A stretch of 64,000 nucleotides of DNA from an uncultured Pseudomonadota bacterium (GCA_903900265.1 CAIUMM010000106.1:186001-250000), one strand, 5' to 3'; positions 54,095 to 63,054 are shown, numbered from the stretch's first letter. Translations and numbers: made by a program. Notes: a model not told the origin generated them from the sequence alone.

Positions 54095-54144
54095 CGTTGC
54101 ATGATAGGGGCAACGCCATGAATCTGTTGTTCACCACGGAACAG
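54095..54144. promoter_or_regulatory. Two short inverted repeats upstream of a Rieske gene
   Basis: CGTTGC-N9-GCAACG (54095-54115) and CTGTT-N11-AACAG (54124-54144) lie just upstream of the Rieske oxygenase start at 54153. They could be operator half-sites, but short palindromes arise by chance and no regulator gene adjoins. Confidence 0.25.
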
Positions 54145-54152
54145 GCACGACG

Positions 54153-55226
54153 ATGAATAGAGTGAAAAACGAAGGTACCCAGCCGTTTATCACTCAACCG
54201 GTGTTCAATAACTGGGAGGCCGTGCCGCTTGGCTGGTACCTCCTGGGGCCCGCGGCCGCGGTCCGGACCCGGAGGGTGCAGCCCTACGAGCTGTGCGGAC
54301 AGCGCGTCGTCGTTTTTCGTGGGGAGGACGGTAGACTTCGCGCGCTCGACGCGTTCTGCCCGCACATGGGCACGGACCTGGCCATCGGGCGGGTCGAATC
54401 CAACCAGCTTCGGTGCTTCTTCCATCACTGGCGCTTCGATGGCGATGGCGCGTGCACGGACGTACCGTGCGGAGAACCGATCCCCACGCGCGCCCGCACC
54501 CAGTCCTATGATGTGCGCGAAAAATATGGATTCATTTGGATCTGGCCGGATTCCCACGCGGCTTCCGACGTGCCTGGGTTCCCGGAGTTGGAGGGCGCCG
54601 AGGTGTACGCAATGGCCGGGCGAACGATGACCCGGCCCTGCCATCCGACCGTGAACATGATCAACGGACTCGACGCGCAACACCTCCGCACGGTTCATCG
54701 CATCCCGTTGGAGATGACGCTCAAGACCGAGGAGGAAAGTGACGGTCGTACCATTGAGTTCCGCATGGAGGCCGTCCTGCCCTCCGCCACCTGGCTGCAG
54801 CGCTTGGTGCGTACCGTGCTTGGGGAGCGCTACGCCTACAGCATGCGCTATGTGGATGCCACCGTAGGCTTGCTCCGCACGCTGGAGGACGTCCGCTGGT
54901 TCGGGCGCTGGCGTGCCGAGCCGACGCGGATGATTTTTGCGTACACCCCGCTGGCCACCGGGAAGGGGCAGGTGCAGCCGATCTACATCGCGCAACGGCC
55001 CGCAGGTGTAGTGGGCAGGCTGGCATCCTGGTCAAGGTTGGCGCTGACTGTCGCAGGCTTCGTGTGGCTGCGGGATGAAGACGGGAAGATCTACGAGAAT
55101 ATCCGGTTTCAACCCAACGCATTGCTGAAGATCGACGCCGGTGTGGCCCGGTTCATCCAGTACGTCAACCGGCTGTCTCTCTCCCGGTGGTCGAGCCGCG
55201 TCGATCCCGCCGATCCCGCCGCGTAG
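54153..55226 (+). CDS. Rieske non-heme iron oxygenase (KshA/DAF-36-like style)
   Basis: A 357-residue oxygenase. The Rieske 2Fe-2S centre is Cys69/His71 in FCPHMGTDLAIG and Cys88/His91 in LRCFFHHW. The catalytic iron site is Asp174, His177 and His182 in MINGLDAQHLRTVH. This layout is seen in single-component-type oxygenases acting on sterols, aromatic rings or complex natural products. It is closely similar in its iron site to the edge-truncated oxygenase at 63051 (MMINAIDAQHFNSVH), so they are paralogues. It lies outside the minus-strand oxygenase operon, facing it, and may serve the same pathway. It needs a reductase, none of which is visible. Confidence 0.9.
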   Translation: MNRVKNEGTQPFITQPVFNNWEAVPLGWYLLGPAAAVRTRRVQPYELCGQRVVVFRGEDGRLRALDAFCPHMGTDLAIGRVESNQLRCFFHHWRFDGDGACTDVPCGEPIPTRARTQSYDVREKYGFIWIWPDSHAASDVPGFPELEGAEVYAMAGRTMTRPCHPTVNMINGLDAQHLRTVHRIPLEMTLKTEEESDGRTIEFRMEAVLPSATWLQRLVRTVLGERYAYSMRYVDATVGLLRTLEDVRWFGRWRAEPTRMIFAYTPLATGKGQVQPIYIAQRPAGVVGRLASWSRLALTVAGFVWLRDEDGKIYENIRFQPNALLKIDAGVARFIQYVNRLSLSRWSSRVDPADPAA

Positions 55227-55297
55227 CCGCCACCGTTGTGGGTTGGGTGTTTGCGCGGCGAGGACGAACGTGGAATACTGGGCGCTGGAGTACGCCT

Positions 55298-56215
55298 ATG
55301 CTGCTGTTTACCGTTCTGACTGCCGGCCTGATCGCCTGCACGGGCTCCGAAACTGAGACCGCTGAGTCTGAGTGCGACGTGACCTACTCCATCTCGATAA
55401 ACGACGGGGCCACGGGTGTGCCTGGCAATCAGCCAGTCGCCGTGACTTTGTCCGAGCCCGACGATTCCGCCACGATCACCGCCTCGTTCTCGGGGACCTC
55501 CGCGCTGTCAGCGGATGGCTTGACGCTCACCTGGACGCCCGACTCCCCGATCGATCCGCTCACTCCGGTGACCGTGACCGTGGACACCTGCGGCGGCGGA
55601 GCCGAAGTAAACTACACCACCGCCAATTTTGGCGGCGCGGTGAACGCCGGAGTGGACCTGACCCAAACCGGCTTCCTCGTGGACCTGGCTACGGGCACGG
55701 TCGTCCAGCCTCCCAGCGGCGAGGCCCTGATCGCGATGCTGGCTTCAACAGGGTCGGAGCTGCTGCTTGGGGTCACCGCCGCGTCGGCAGGAGCCCTCGA
55801 TTTCCGGCTCGCCATGGCCGCAGACGGTGCCCAGGACCTGTGTTCCCGCTCGCTGGATGTGCCGGGTGGAACCCTGGACCGGGGCTGGTTTGGGTTTGGG
55901 CCCGGTCCGGCCACATTCCATGTCTATGAGAACGAGGTCGTGCTTGAAGACCTCGCCTTTGGCGGCGCGATCCTCGCAGACGGGAGCGGCGTCGAGGCCG
56001 CTTGGGTTCGCGCTTGGGTCGGTGTTGAGCCTCTGGCCGCGACCTACGCCGAAGGCGACATCACCCAGGCCTGTGCGTTCTTCGGCGATCTGGGTGCTCC
56101 TTGCGTGCCTTGCCCCCAGAGCGACGGTCAGTGCCTAGCGATCGAGGTGACTGGCATGGCCGGAACAGCCACGGGTGTGCCGGTCGAGACCGTCGCCGAG
56201 ACTTGCGTCGAGTGA
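55298..56215 (+). CDS. Lipoprotein, function unknown
   Basis: A 305-residue lipoprotein (LLFTVLTAGLIACTGSE). The N-terminal part (SISINDGATGVPGNQPVAVT, LTWTPDSPIDPLTPVTV) is an Ig-like fold of the bacterial Big_5 style. The remainder has scattered cysteines and a CVPCPQSDGQC knot near the end. No enzymatic motif is seen. The ATG at 55298 is chosen because it gives a clean lipobox; the frame is open upstream. It follows the Rieske gene after 71 bp and ends against a 12-bp hairpin shared with the converging GH3 gene. Confidence 0.7.
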   Translation: MLLFTVLTAGLIACTGSETETAESECDVTYSISINDGATGVPGNQPVAVTLSEPDDSATITASFSGTSALSADGLTLTWTPDSPIDPLTPVTVTVDTCGGGAEVNYTTANFGGAVNAGVDLTQTGFLVDLATGTVVQPPSGEALIAMLASTGSELLLGVTAASAGALDFRLAMAADGAQDLCSRSLDVPGGTLDRGWFGFGPGPATFHVYENEVVLEDLAFGGAILADGSGVEAAWVRAWVGVEPLAATYAEGDITQACAFFGDLGAPCVPCPQSDGQCLAIEVTGMAGTATGVPVETVAETCVE

Positions 56216-56221
56216 TGCGGT

Positions 56222-56251
56222 CTGCGAAGGTGAAGTCGATCACCTTCGCAG
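56222..56251. terminator. Perfect 12-bp hairpin between convergent genes
   Basis: CTGCGAAGGTGA (56222-56233) pairs perfectly with TCACCTTCGCAG (56240-56251) around a six-base loop. It lies between the stops of convergent genes and overlaps the GH3 stop codon. There is no U tract on either strand, so it may be a transcript-end or stability element, or a bidirectional terminator, rather than a classic intrinsic one. Confidence 0.55.
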
Positions 56252-57649
56252 GACCGAGCCTTTGTCGGCACCCCACACGGGCGCTGCGTCTAAGACCTCC
56301 CGCGTTCGGCCCGCGCGGGGCACCGCCTCTACCGGCCCCAACTGGCCAAGCTGCCGCGCAAGCCGGTAGTGGTGCGCGCCGCAAAGCGCTGCATCGACCC
56401 GCGCCGCGAGCCCCTTGGCCACTCGCTCGGCATCCACCTCGAGTCGGTAGTGAGCCCCAGCGGGAACGAGCGCACTGCCCGCTGGTGCACCCGCGGCGTG
56501 GAGTGCCGCGATCACCTCGGCCTCGCTGAGCTTCTCGCCTACCAAGTCGGATGTTCGGCTCCGCCCCAGGAAGCGCAGCGCGGGTGCGTTTCCCACCCGA
56601 CCCCGCAGCTCCACTCGGTCCCCAAGCCGGTAGCGGGCAAGCCCGGCCGGCTGGGAGATGACAAGCTCATACGCCTCTCCGTCTCGCCCTTCAATGAGGG
56701 GCAGCAGGTCCCCGCGGTCGTCGAGCAGCTCGATCAGCACATCGGCGACCAGCGGGGCACCTGCGTTTGGCTCGCCGATCAGCGGAATGGTGACCGGGCA
56801 TTCGGTGGCGAGCAGGCCCTTGCCCTGCACCAGCACATGAGGAAGCCGCAACCGGAGCGCAGCCGCCGGGAGCGCCGCGCTGCCGGCATCCCAGCACGAG
56901 ACTAGGCGGAGGGCGGGCCAGAGCACCTGCCAGTCGCCGATGAGGCTGCTGTTCGGCAGTTCGTCGCGGTGTTCCTCCATCCAATCGAGCAGCACCGCGA
57001 GCAAGGTTGGGCTCCAGACGCTGATCACCTCCAGATCCCTGCGGGCGCACAGGAACTGGGCAACGCACCTGCGCCAGGACTCGGGTTCGCGCGCGGTGGC
57101 CAGTCCGGGCGGTGACAGCCAGAACGGCGAAAGCAGGGCCCGCAACGGCCCGTCCAGATAGTCACGGTCATCGAGGGTGCCGACGGGCGCGCCGTCTCCG
57201 GCGGTGGCCGTCCCGTCGAAGCGTGGGGTCACACTGAACCACACGCGTCCGTTCGACAGCGGCGGCCCGTGCTTCAGCACGTCGTGCGCCCACGCCGCGA
57301 ACATCGACGAGAAGGCGCTTCGCAATAGGGCTGTGTACGGGATGCGCTTGGGCGCACCACCGCTTCCGGAAGTGGGCTCCCAGACCAGCACGCGCTCGCG
57401 GGTAACGACGTTCGCTTCGCCGGCCTCCTGCCGCGCCATCCACGGCGCCATGTCCTCCCAAGTCACGAGCGGCAGGGCATCAAAGGCCCCGAACTGCGAA
57501 CCGTACGCGGTGTGCCGCAGGCCGCTCCAGATGCGCTCCTGTGCCGCAGCCTGCGCCGCAGTCGGGTCCGCCCAGGCGCGCCGATGCCGCCGCGCGGATG
57601 GAGCCAACGCGGCCTGTACCAACGGCCGAAGCCAACCGAGCGCGCTCAC
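56240..57649 (-). CDS. GH3-family acyl-adenylating amide synthetase
   Basis: A 469-residue enzyme from GTG 57649. It has the GH3 pattern: WEPTSGSGGAPKRIPYT (ATP-binding loop), ELVISQPAGLARYRLGDRVE and FLGRSRTSDLVGEKLSEAEV. Plant GH3 enzymes adenylate an acid (jasmonate, auxin, benzoate) and join it to an amino acid. Bacterial members are mostly uncharacterised. Here it ends a nine-gene oxygenase operon, so it probably conjugates the oxidised acid product. It overlaps the beta-helix gene by 4 bp (GTGA). No carrier-protein domain is present. Confidence 0.87.
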   Translation of the reverse strand: MSALGWLRPLVQAALAPSARRHRRAWADPTAAQAAAQERIWSGLRHTAYGSQFGAFDALPLVTWEDMAPWMARQEAGEANVVTRERVLVWEPTSGSGGAPKRIPYTALLRSAFSSMFAAWAHDVLKHGPPLSNGRVWFSVTPRFDGTATAGDGAPVGTLDDRDYLDGPLRALLSPFWLSPPGLATAREPESWRRCVAQFLCARRDLEVISVWSPTLLAVLLDWMEEHRDELPNSSLIGDWQVLWPALRLVSCWDAGSAALPAAALRLRLPHVLVQGKGLLATECPVTIPLIGEPNAGAPLVADVLIELLDDRGDLLPLIEGRDGEAYELVISQPAGLARYRLGDRVELRGRVGNAPALRFLGRSRTSDLVGEKLSEAEVIAALHAAGAPAGSALVPAGAHYRLEVDAERVAKGLAARVDAALCGAHHYRLARQLGQLGPVEAVPRAGRTREVLDAAPVWGADKGSVLRR

Positions 57650-58254
57650 TCCTCCGGCTCTTTGCGCCCTTCCCGTCCGGCCACCCGGCCGGGAAACACC
57701 TCGGTGCGTAAGGGCAGGTATGCGCCCTCCGCGACGGTTGCTCCAGGCCCAAAGCCGCTGCCTGCGCCGAGAAAAGCGTCTTTCCCGATGCGGATCCGCT
57801 TGCAATACAGGTACAGCGTGCCGCGGGCCGGCTTGATCGCGTGGGCATAGAAGCCGCACTTGTGGCCGACGAGCACGCCGTCGCCGATCTCCAGCAGGCT
57901 GCGATCGGTGATCTCGACGAGGGGGGTCCAGTACACGCCGCGACCGACGCGGGCCCCCCACAGCCGTAGCCATGGACTGTAGATGCCCAGCACCCGGAGC
58001 ACGGCCTCGAGCGCCGGAAACGCGATGAACGGCAGCTGGAGTTGGTGTCCGCCCCACCACGGGACGTACACGGGACCGACCAGCTTGTGGGCCCCCTCCT
58101 TCAACGGGAAAATCCACTGGTGCAGCCGAAACAGCAGCGGCGGCAGGCCGTAGACCGTGAGCGGCAGCGCCCACCACGCGGCCCACCCGGTGCCGATCAC
58201 CAGCGCTGCGTACACCCAAGGCCACAACAGCATGACCCTCCCCATGCCGCTCAT
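57646..58254 (-). CDS. Left-handed beta-helix (hexapeptide-repeat) acyltransferase-like protein
   Basis: A 202-residue protein from ATG 58254. A membrane-spanning N-terminus (LLWPWVYAALVIGTGWAAWW) precedes imperfect hexapeptide repeats (VGRGVYWTPLVEITDRSLLE, IGDGVLVGHKCGFYAHAI, IRIGKDAFLGAGSGFGPGAT). The fold occurs in acetyl- and acyltransferases and at the ends of some peptide synthetases. A His in the VGHK turn may be catalytic. Within this cluster it may transfer an acyl group or organise a membrane complex. It overlaps both neighbours by 4 bp. Confidence 0.7.
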   Translation of the reverse strand: MSGMGRVMLLWPWVYAALVIGTGWAAWWALPLTVYGLPPLLFRLHQWIFPLKEGAHKLVGPVYVPWWGGHQLQLPFIAFPALEAVLRVLGIYSPWLRLWGARVGRGVYWTPLVEITDRSLLEIGDGVLVGHKCGFYAHAIKPARGTLYLYCKRIRIGKDAFLGAGSGFGPGATVAEGAYLPLRTEVFPGRVAGREGRKEPEE

Positions 58255-58964
58255 CCCTTGGCTCCGAACGGCCACAGCAGTTGCCGCAGTGGGGAGAGCC
58301 CGGTGGGCAGCCCCACGGCTGCTGGCATGTGTCCGGGATCGTAGGCGGTGCCGCACAAGCGGTCCCAGATCATCCAGTTGGCACCAAAGTTTACGTGCGA
58401 GTGGCTGGGGCTATGGTGCCACGCGTGGTGGCGCGGGGTGACCAGGGCCGGCACGCGCATGTCCAGACCACTGTGGCGCCAAAGGTCCAGGGCCGCGGTG
58501 GCCGATGCGCCGAGCAGGTAGCCCTCGGGCGCATCCAAGAGGTGCAAGAAACAGGCATGCGCCCATGGATACACCACGAACGCGGTGGCCCACACCGTAT
58601 TCCGCGAGGTGACCCAGACGTCCATTGCCGGCGCGCCATGGTGAACGCGGTGCACGGGCCAGAGCCGATGAAGGAGCCGGTGGTTGGCGTAGTACAGCGC
58701 GTCCACTCCCACAAAGGCAAGCACGAACCCGCCGAAAAACCCAAGATGCAGCCCGCCGGCAGGCAAGATCGGGGCCCACAGCTTGCTGCCGAGCCAACCC
58801 GCGCCGAGCGGCACGGCCCATCCCTGGATCCCGAGATTCACGAGGTCGATCCACCAGTCGCCCTGGGTCCGGTCCCGCAGGGCTGCTCGTCCCGCCTTTT
58901 TCGAGGCCACCGCCGCCAGGCAGGCCCAGAACACGACGAGAGGGAGAAGCAGGGTGAACATCAC
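58251..58964 (-). CDS. Fatty acid hydroxylase/sterol desaturase-type membrane diiron enzyme
   Basis: A 237-residue membrane enzyme. The three His boxes are NHRLLH (His94, His98), HRVHH (His104, His107, His108) and HHAWHHSPSH near residue 180, binding two irons. The family includes sterol C5 desaturases, C4 methyl oxidases and fatty acid hydroxylases, so the substrate is likely a lipid, carotenoid or sterol-like skeleton. The start could be GTG 58964 (4-bp overlap, GTGA) or ATG 58961. A Rieske oxygenase gene lies immediately upstream. Confidence 0.88.
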   Translation of the reverse strand: MMFTLLLPLVVFWACLAAVASKKAGRAALRDRTQGDWWIDLVNLGIQGWAVPLGAGWLGSKLWAPILPAGGLHLGFFGGFVLAFVGVDALYYANHRLLHRLWPVHRVHHGAPAMDVWVTSRNTVWATAFVVYPWAHACFLHLLDAPEGYLLGASATAALDLWRHSGLDMRVPALVTPRHHAWHHSPSHSHVNFGANWMIWDRLCGTAYDPGHMPAAVGLPTGLSPLRQLLWPFGAKG

Positions 58965-59983
58965 GCGTAGAACTTCACGCTGTGAGAACGTGCGGGCAGT
59001 TGGCGGGGGTCTTCGCCGGCCGCGAGCGCGTCGCGGATCGATTCCACCAGGACGTGTACGATGTCTGCCGGGGTGTTGGCGAAGCCGCCTCCGTAGTGGG
59101 CAAGGTTGTCACCTTGTTGGCGCAGGATCACCAGATCCTGGTCGATCACGGCCTGGGACTGGAAGCGGATGATCGGCGCCACAAACGGCGTGACCCAGCC
59201 GTAGTCGTAGGCCAGGTCGGTGTACACGAGCGTCTCAGTGTCGGTCACCGGGACCGACTGCGATGTGATGAGGAAGGTGCGGCGCGGCCCCATCGCGTAG
59301 CGCACATGCGTCACGTTCGGCATGAAGAACTGGTCGGAGTGCTCGATCGGCTGCTTGCCGGGGTTCAGGAACCACGCGAACCAGCCCAGGTTGTCGGTCT
59401 CACCTGCGTAGTTGACCGTGACCACGCCATGCTCGCGGGTGATCGTCGCTTCGATGGACTGGCCCCGCGTGCTGCGGAAGATGCCGGGGTGCACGAAGAC
59501 CGTGTGGGGCACGTCGATGAAGTTCTCGACGCAGTTCGTGACGTTGTTGGCGAAGCGATTCTGCAGGCGTACCCGACCCCAACCCGGCTCGCCCCAAGAG
59601 GGCAGCGCGTGCGGCGGGTGATCGACCTCGGGCGCCTCGGCCAGCCGCACATAGACATAGCCGTGCTGCTCGAGGGTCGCGTACCGACGGGTGCACCGCC
59701 CCGCGACCTCGCGCTGTTCAGGACCTTCGGCCGGCACCTGCGCAACGGTGCCATCGCCCCGGTACAGCCACCCGTGGTACGCGCATCGTAGCTGCCCCGC
59801 CTCGACCCTTCCAGCGGATAGCGGTGCGGCGCGATGCATGCAGCGATCCCGCAGCGCGGTAGGCTGTCCTGCTGCATCCCGGAAGACCGCGAGGCGCTCG
59901 CCCAGCACGGTGCGCGCCAGCACGGTCCCGACCGGCAGCTCCCGAGCCTCCGCGACGACGTACCAGAAGTCCTCGAGCTTCAT
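58961..59983 (-). CDS. Rieske non-heme iron oxygenase
   Basis: A 340-residue oxygenase from ATG 59983. Rieske ligands: Cys48/His50 in RCMHRAAPL and Cys67/His70 in LRCAYHGWLY. Catalytic iron: Asp157, His160 and His165 in ENFIDVPHTVFVH. The ENF/VPHT wording resembles the vanillate-O-demethylase and pheophorbide-a-oxygenase-type group rather than ring dioxygenases. The ferredoxin encoded immediately upstream is its probable electron donor. Overlaps the ferredoxin gene (ATGA) and the hydroxylase gene. Confidence 0.92.
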   Translation of the reverse strand: MKLEDFWYVVAEARELPVGTVLARTVLGERLAVFRDAAGQPTALRDRCMHRAAPLSAGRVEAGQLRCAYHGWLYRGDGTVAQVPAEGPEQREVAGRCTRRYATLEQHGYVYVRLAEAPEVDHPPHALPSWGEPGWGRVRLQNRFANNVTNCVENFIDVPHTVFVHPGIFRSTRGQSIEATITREHGVVTVNYAGETDNLGWFAWFLNPGKQPIEHSDQFFMPNVTHVRYAMGPRRTFLITSQSVPVTDTETLVYTDLAYDYGWVTPFVAPIIRFQSQAVIDQDLVILRQQGDNLAHYGGGFANTPADIVHVLVESIRDALAAGEDPRQLPARSHSVKFYA

Positions 59984-60273
59984 GCCTTCTTGCCCAAAAC
60001 GCGGATCACGGTCAGGTCGGCCTGTGGCCGCAATCGGCACAGCAGGCGCGAATTGGGGATGCCCTCCCACTCGATGTCGAGCACTTCTGCCTCCTCGGCG
60101 GGGGCTGGCTTGAGATCGCCCTCGACCACCGCGGCGCATGTGCCACAGATGCCGGTGCGGCAGCCAAAGAGCACGGGCGCGTTGTGGATGTCGAGGTGTT
60201 GGGCAAGCTCGGCCCCTTTGGGCACGCACACGGGAGCGAACCGGCTCCCCGGAAACCGCACCAGGATGCTCAC
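59980..60273 (-). CDS. Plant-type [2Fe-2S] ferredoxin
   Basis: A 97-residue ferredoxin starting at GTG 60273. Cluster cysteines are Cys38, Cys43, Cys46 (CRTGICGTC) and Cys79 (LLCRLRP). It should carry electrons to the oxygenases of this operon. Three iron oxygenases surround it, yet no reductase gene is visible, so an outside reductase is needed or it lies beyond the edge. Overlaps upstream and downstream genes by 4 bp (GTGA, ATGA). Confidence 0.93.
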   Translation of the reverse strand: MSILVRFPGSRFAPVCVPKGAELAQHLDIHNAPVLFGCRTGICGTCAAVVEGDLKPAPAEEAEVLDIEWEGIPNSRLLCRLRPQADLTVIRVLGKKA

Positions 60274-61448
60274 TGTCGAGCCTCCCACTTGGCAAAGCCC
60301 CGCCGGTTGGTGGCGAGCCATTGCGCGACCGACGCCTTGCTGATGATGCGCTGCTCGGCGTTCGCGGCATCGATGAACGGCAGCCCGTCGAGGTAGCTGC
60401 GGTAGGAATCCCGCGCTTTGGCGTGCGTGGCCGAGCTGGCATGCAGGCCTTCGCTCTCCTCGGAAAACGTGCGTCGCAACAGGTGGGTTGCGTCGGCGGC
60501 TGCAAGTCCGTACCCGGGGGAGGTCAGCACCGCGAACAGCGCGTCGTAAAGCGCCGGATCGTGCCAGAAGATGCCGTTTATCGCCACCGAGAACTGGCGG
60601 TGGTCCCGTTGGCAGCCCAGCAGGCCTTGATTGACGACCCATCGCTCAAACGCCGTGGGCGGCTTCAGGCAGCGCACGACATCGTGGGAGATGATCGTTG
60701 AACTGTTGAAGTGGAACGACTCGTCGAGGAAATGGGCGTACGAGACGAGGGACGGGATGGGCGACAGATCTGGGTCGGGCGCCTGCGTGTGGTGCTGGCT
60801 AAGCTGGTGTTGAACCTGTTTTCCATTCAAGGTACGCAGCCCTCGGACAAGGAAGTACTGGCAGGCGATAAACGCGTTGTCGGAGGAGAGCAGCCCGTAG
60901 GTGCGGAGCTGCAACCGCTTCCACCAACCCCGAAACGGCCCGGTGTCGGCGAAGATCATCGTCTCGGCGTAGGGACCGCGCATCGGCCATGTAAACACGC
61001 GGCGCCCGAGGAGAGCATCTTCTGTTTGGCCGGCGATGCTGCGAAAAGCGGCGATGTGGGCTCGCTCCTGCGCGCTCTCCAGGTCGAGGGTATCGCAGAC
61101 CGGGCGGAAATCTTCCAAGCCGTACAGGCCCGCAGCGCTGGTCTGGTTGAAGAAGATAGTGGCCACCTCGGCCGACACGATCTGGCTGTAGTAGGCCACC
61201 CAATAGAGCTGATTCAGGAGCACCCGCTGGCGTTGGCTGGCGGCTTCCCAGACGGGCGTTCCCCACAGCAGCGAAAACCGCTCGGGGTTCCAGGGCAGCT
61301 GCGCACAGTTAGCGTACCGAAAGTCGGCGCCAGCTGCGTCGATCACCGCGGTCTGGTCCTGCACCTTGTTCCGCTGGTGATTGAGGCCCAACTTCTTCAG
61401 GGTGCGAACATCGTCTGCGAGACGGATCGGAGCAGGTCGGTCGTTCAT
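60270..61448 (-). CDS. Ferritin-like diiron oxygenase-like protein
   Basis: A 392-residue protein from ATG 61448. A helix with SAEVATIFFNQ is followed 32 residues later by QERAH (E-x2-H form), and later FLDESFHF (DE-x2-H). These resemble the EX28-37DEX2H metal motifs of diiron oxygenases of the AurF type, although the second upstream Glu is not obvious. AurF oxidises an arylamine to a nitro group; the substrate here is unknown. It overlaps the next diiron gene by ATGA. The two diiron proteins are adjacent and differ, so each may have its own step. Confidence 0.55.
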   Translation of the reverse strand: MNDRPAPIRLADDVRTLKKLGLNHQRNKVQDQTAVIDAAGADFRYANCAQLPWNPERFSLLWGTPVWEAASQRQRVLLNQLYWVAYYSQIVSAEVATIFFNQTSAAGLYGLEDFRPVCDTLDLESAQERAHIAAFRSIAGQTEDALLGRRVFTWPMRGPYAETMIFADTGPFRGWWKRLQLRTYGLLSSDNAFIACQYFLVRGLRTLNGKQVQHQLSQHHTQAPDPDLSPIPSLVSYAHFLDESFHFNSSTIISHDVVRCLKPPTAFERWVVNQGLLGCQRDHRQFSVAINGIFWHDPALYDALFAVLTSPGYGLAAADATHLLRRTFSEESEGLHASSATHAKARDSYRSYLDGLPFIDAANAEQRIISKASVAQWLATNRRGFAKWEARQ

Positions 61449-62326
61449 GCGGCTTCCTCGGCGGTCAAGGGGCGGAAGCGCCCACGGGAGTGCAGCGCAG
61501 CAACGATGGCTGTCGCGCCGGCCTTCTCCAACAAGCGCCTGATCAGCAAAAGCTGGGCACCGGCATGATCTTCGGTTCGCAGTTGGCTGAGGGCGGCGAT
61601 ACGCTCGGGGCGTGACATCGGTCCCACGCACCCTATCAGAGCCGCCAGCACGGCCTGGGGACCAACGCGCACCATGTCGAGGAACGAAGTCAGCACATCG
61701 ACGGCGGCGTCTCCTGCGGGGAGGCGGGGAGCGAGGATCACGCCGCTGCCGTGGTGACGCGCCTCATCGTCGACAATTCGGGTGAGTACTGCCGCCAGCG
61801 TGGGGTCGGCGCAGCGCCGGGCAAGCCCGCGGTAGTGGTCCATGCCCCAACCTTCCAGCACGACCTGCACCACGAGGAGCCGTGTGGCACGGTCCCCTTC
61901 CACGACCAGCCGTTCCAGCAAGGACAGGAACGGGGCCGGGGTGCCCGCCGCTTCCAGCCGTGGCACAAACGGCGTGAGGGCGGCGTGGTGCAGCGCTTCA
62001 TCCGCCGCGATCGTGGCGTACAGCTGGCGTTCCTCGATGGTGTCTGACCCAAGCAACATGCGCGCGGCGTAGGCCATGCCGATGTTCTCGATGTGCAGCG
62101 CCTCTTCGAGCTGGTCGGCGGCGCAGCGTTGCAGCACGGCGCTCTGCGTGGCGGGCTGCGCCTGCACATAGCCATCCACTCCGGACAACCCGTACGCATC
62201 CGCATCCCAGGGAGTGCCCCCCGGCGCCCCCTGACGCCCCGCCCATCCATGCGCGTGCAGGCCGACACGAACCACGGCGTGCAGCCGATCATCGGCGGGA
62301 AGCGAGTCCAACACCCGTGCGCTCAT
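61445..62326 (-). CDS. Ferritin-like diiron oxygenase-like protein with two EX28-37DEX2H motifs
   Basis: A 293-residue protein from ATG 62326. Glu75 (EEALHIEN) is followed after 33 residues by Asp109-Glu110-x2-His113 (ADEALHHA). LEGWGMDH is followed after 28 residues by DEARHHGSG. Two exact EX28-37DEX2H units are the hallmark of non-heme diiron oxygenases of the ferritin superfamily (AurF-like, CmlI-like and relatives). Expected length is about 300, which agrees. The substrate is unknown. Coupled to the next diiron gene and to the preceding gene by ATGA. Confidence 0.75.
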   Translation of the reverse strand: MSARVLDSLPADDRLHAVVRVGLHAHGWAGRQGAPGGTPWDADAYGLSGVDGYVQAQPATQSAVLQRCAADQLEEALHIENIGMAYAARMLLGSDTIEERQLYATIAADEALHHAALTPFVPRLEAAGTPAPFLSLLERLVVEGDRATRLLVVQVVLEGWGMDHYRGLARRCADPTLAAVLTRIVDDEARHHGSGVILAPRLPAGDAAVDVLTSFLDMVRVGPQAVLAALIGCVGPMSRPERIAALSQLRTEDHAGAQLLLIRRLLEKAGATAIVAALHSRGRFRPLTAEEAA

Positions 62327-63054
62327 CGTCGCGCCCCACGCCAGAACTTGGCAACATAGGCGAACGGAGCGCTCATATCCATGCGGGCGAGGCAAAAGAG
62401 CTCATCCCCTCTGGACCAACCCGGGTTCTGGGCCTCGAAGAAGCCCACCCTCGGCACGGTCTCCGCCAGTCCTGGCGTGATGTCGGCCACGCCCGGACGC
62501 AGCCGGCCGTGGGGCTCGTCCCAGCGTACGATGCCGCTATCCGCATGGTAGCTCGCCCCAAACAAGGCACCACCGAACGCGCTCATCACTGGCAGCACCT
62601 CGGGCGGGGTGGCTGATTCCAGGCGCGGCCAGTGCACGGGAAAGTTGTTGGCCATGATCAAGTAGGTCTTGTAGCCCTTCGAGATCAGGATCCACCAATA
62701 GGGGCGGTGCAGGGCGCGGAGCCGGCGCCAAAAGAGATGCCAAAGAAACGCGCGGCCCAGGGTGCGATCGCCCCAATACCGCTGCGCTACGACGGTGTCT
62801 CCCGAGAACATCCCGAGGTGCACGCGCCCATCGAGCTCGACCTCGACCTCGCGGAGCGTGGAGAAACCTTGTAATTCGCCGTCAGCGCCGTCATCGCCGT
62901 CATCGAGGAGGATCACATGGTCCTTGGACGCAAAATCAGCGAGGAACACCGCCTCGTTGACATCCTCGTAGGCCTCGGAGAACAACGTCCACAGGCGCGT
63001 GCGCTGCGCGGGGGTGACGGACGCGATCGGTACGGTGCGGGCGCGTAGGCTCAC
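62323..63054 (-). CDS. Unrecognised protein, possibly acyl-CoA N-acyltransferase fold
   Basis: A 243-residue protein starting at GTG 63054, overlapping the upstream Rieske gene (GTGA). Central residues GMFSGDTVVAQRYWGDRTLG and WWILISKGYKTYLIMANNFP have a faint GNAT-like rhythm (strand, turn, helix, strand), but the acetyl-CoA loop is not clear. No firm family. Position in the operon suggests a biosynthetic transferase. Confidence 0.4.
   Translation of the reverse strand: MSLRARTVPIASVTPAQRTRLWTLFSEAYEDVNEAVFLADFASKDHVILLDDGDDGADGELQGFSTLREVEVELDGRVHLGMFSGDTVVAQRYWGDRTLGRAFLWHLFWRRLRALHRPYWWILISKGYKTYLIMANNFPVHWPRLESATPPEVLPVMSAFGGALFGASYHADSGIVRWDEPHGRLRPGVADITPGLAETVPRVGFFEAQNPGWSRGDELFCLARMDMSAPFAYVAKFWRGARR

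Noticed and set aside
57650..58225. Upstream extension of the GH3 gene
   Set aside because: It overlaps the beta-helix gene in another frame and is Arg-rich; the GTG at 57649 with GTGA overlap is far more likely.
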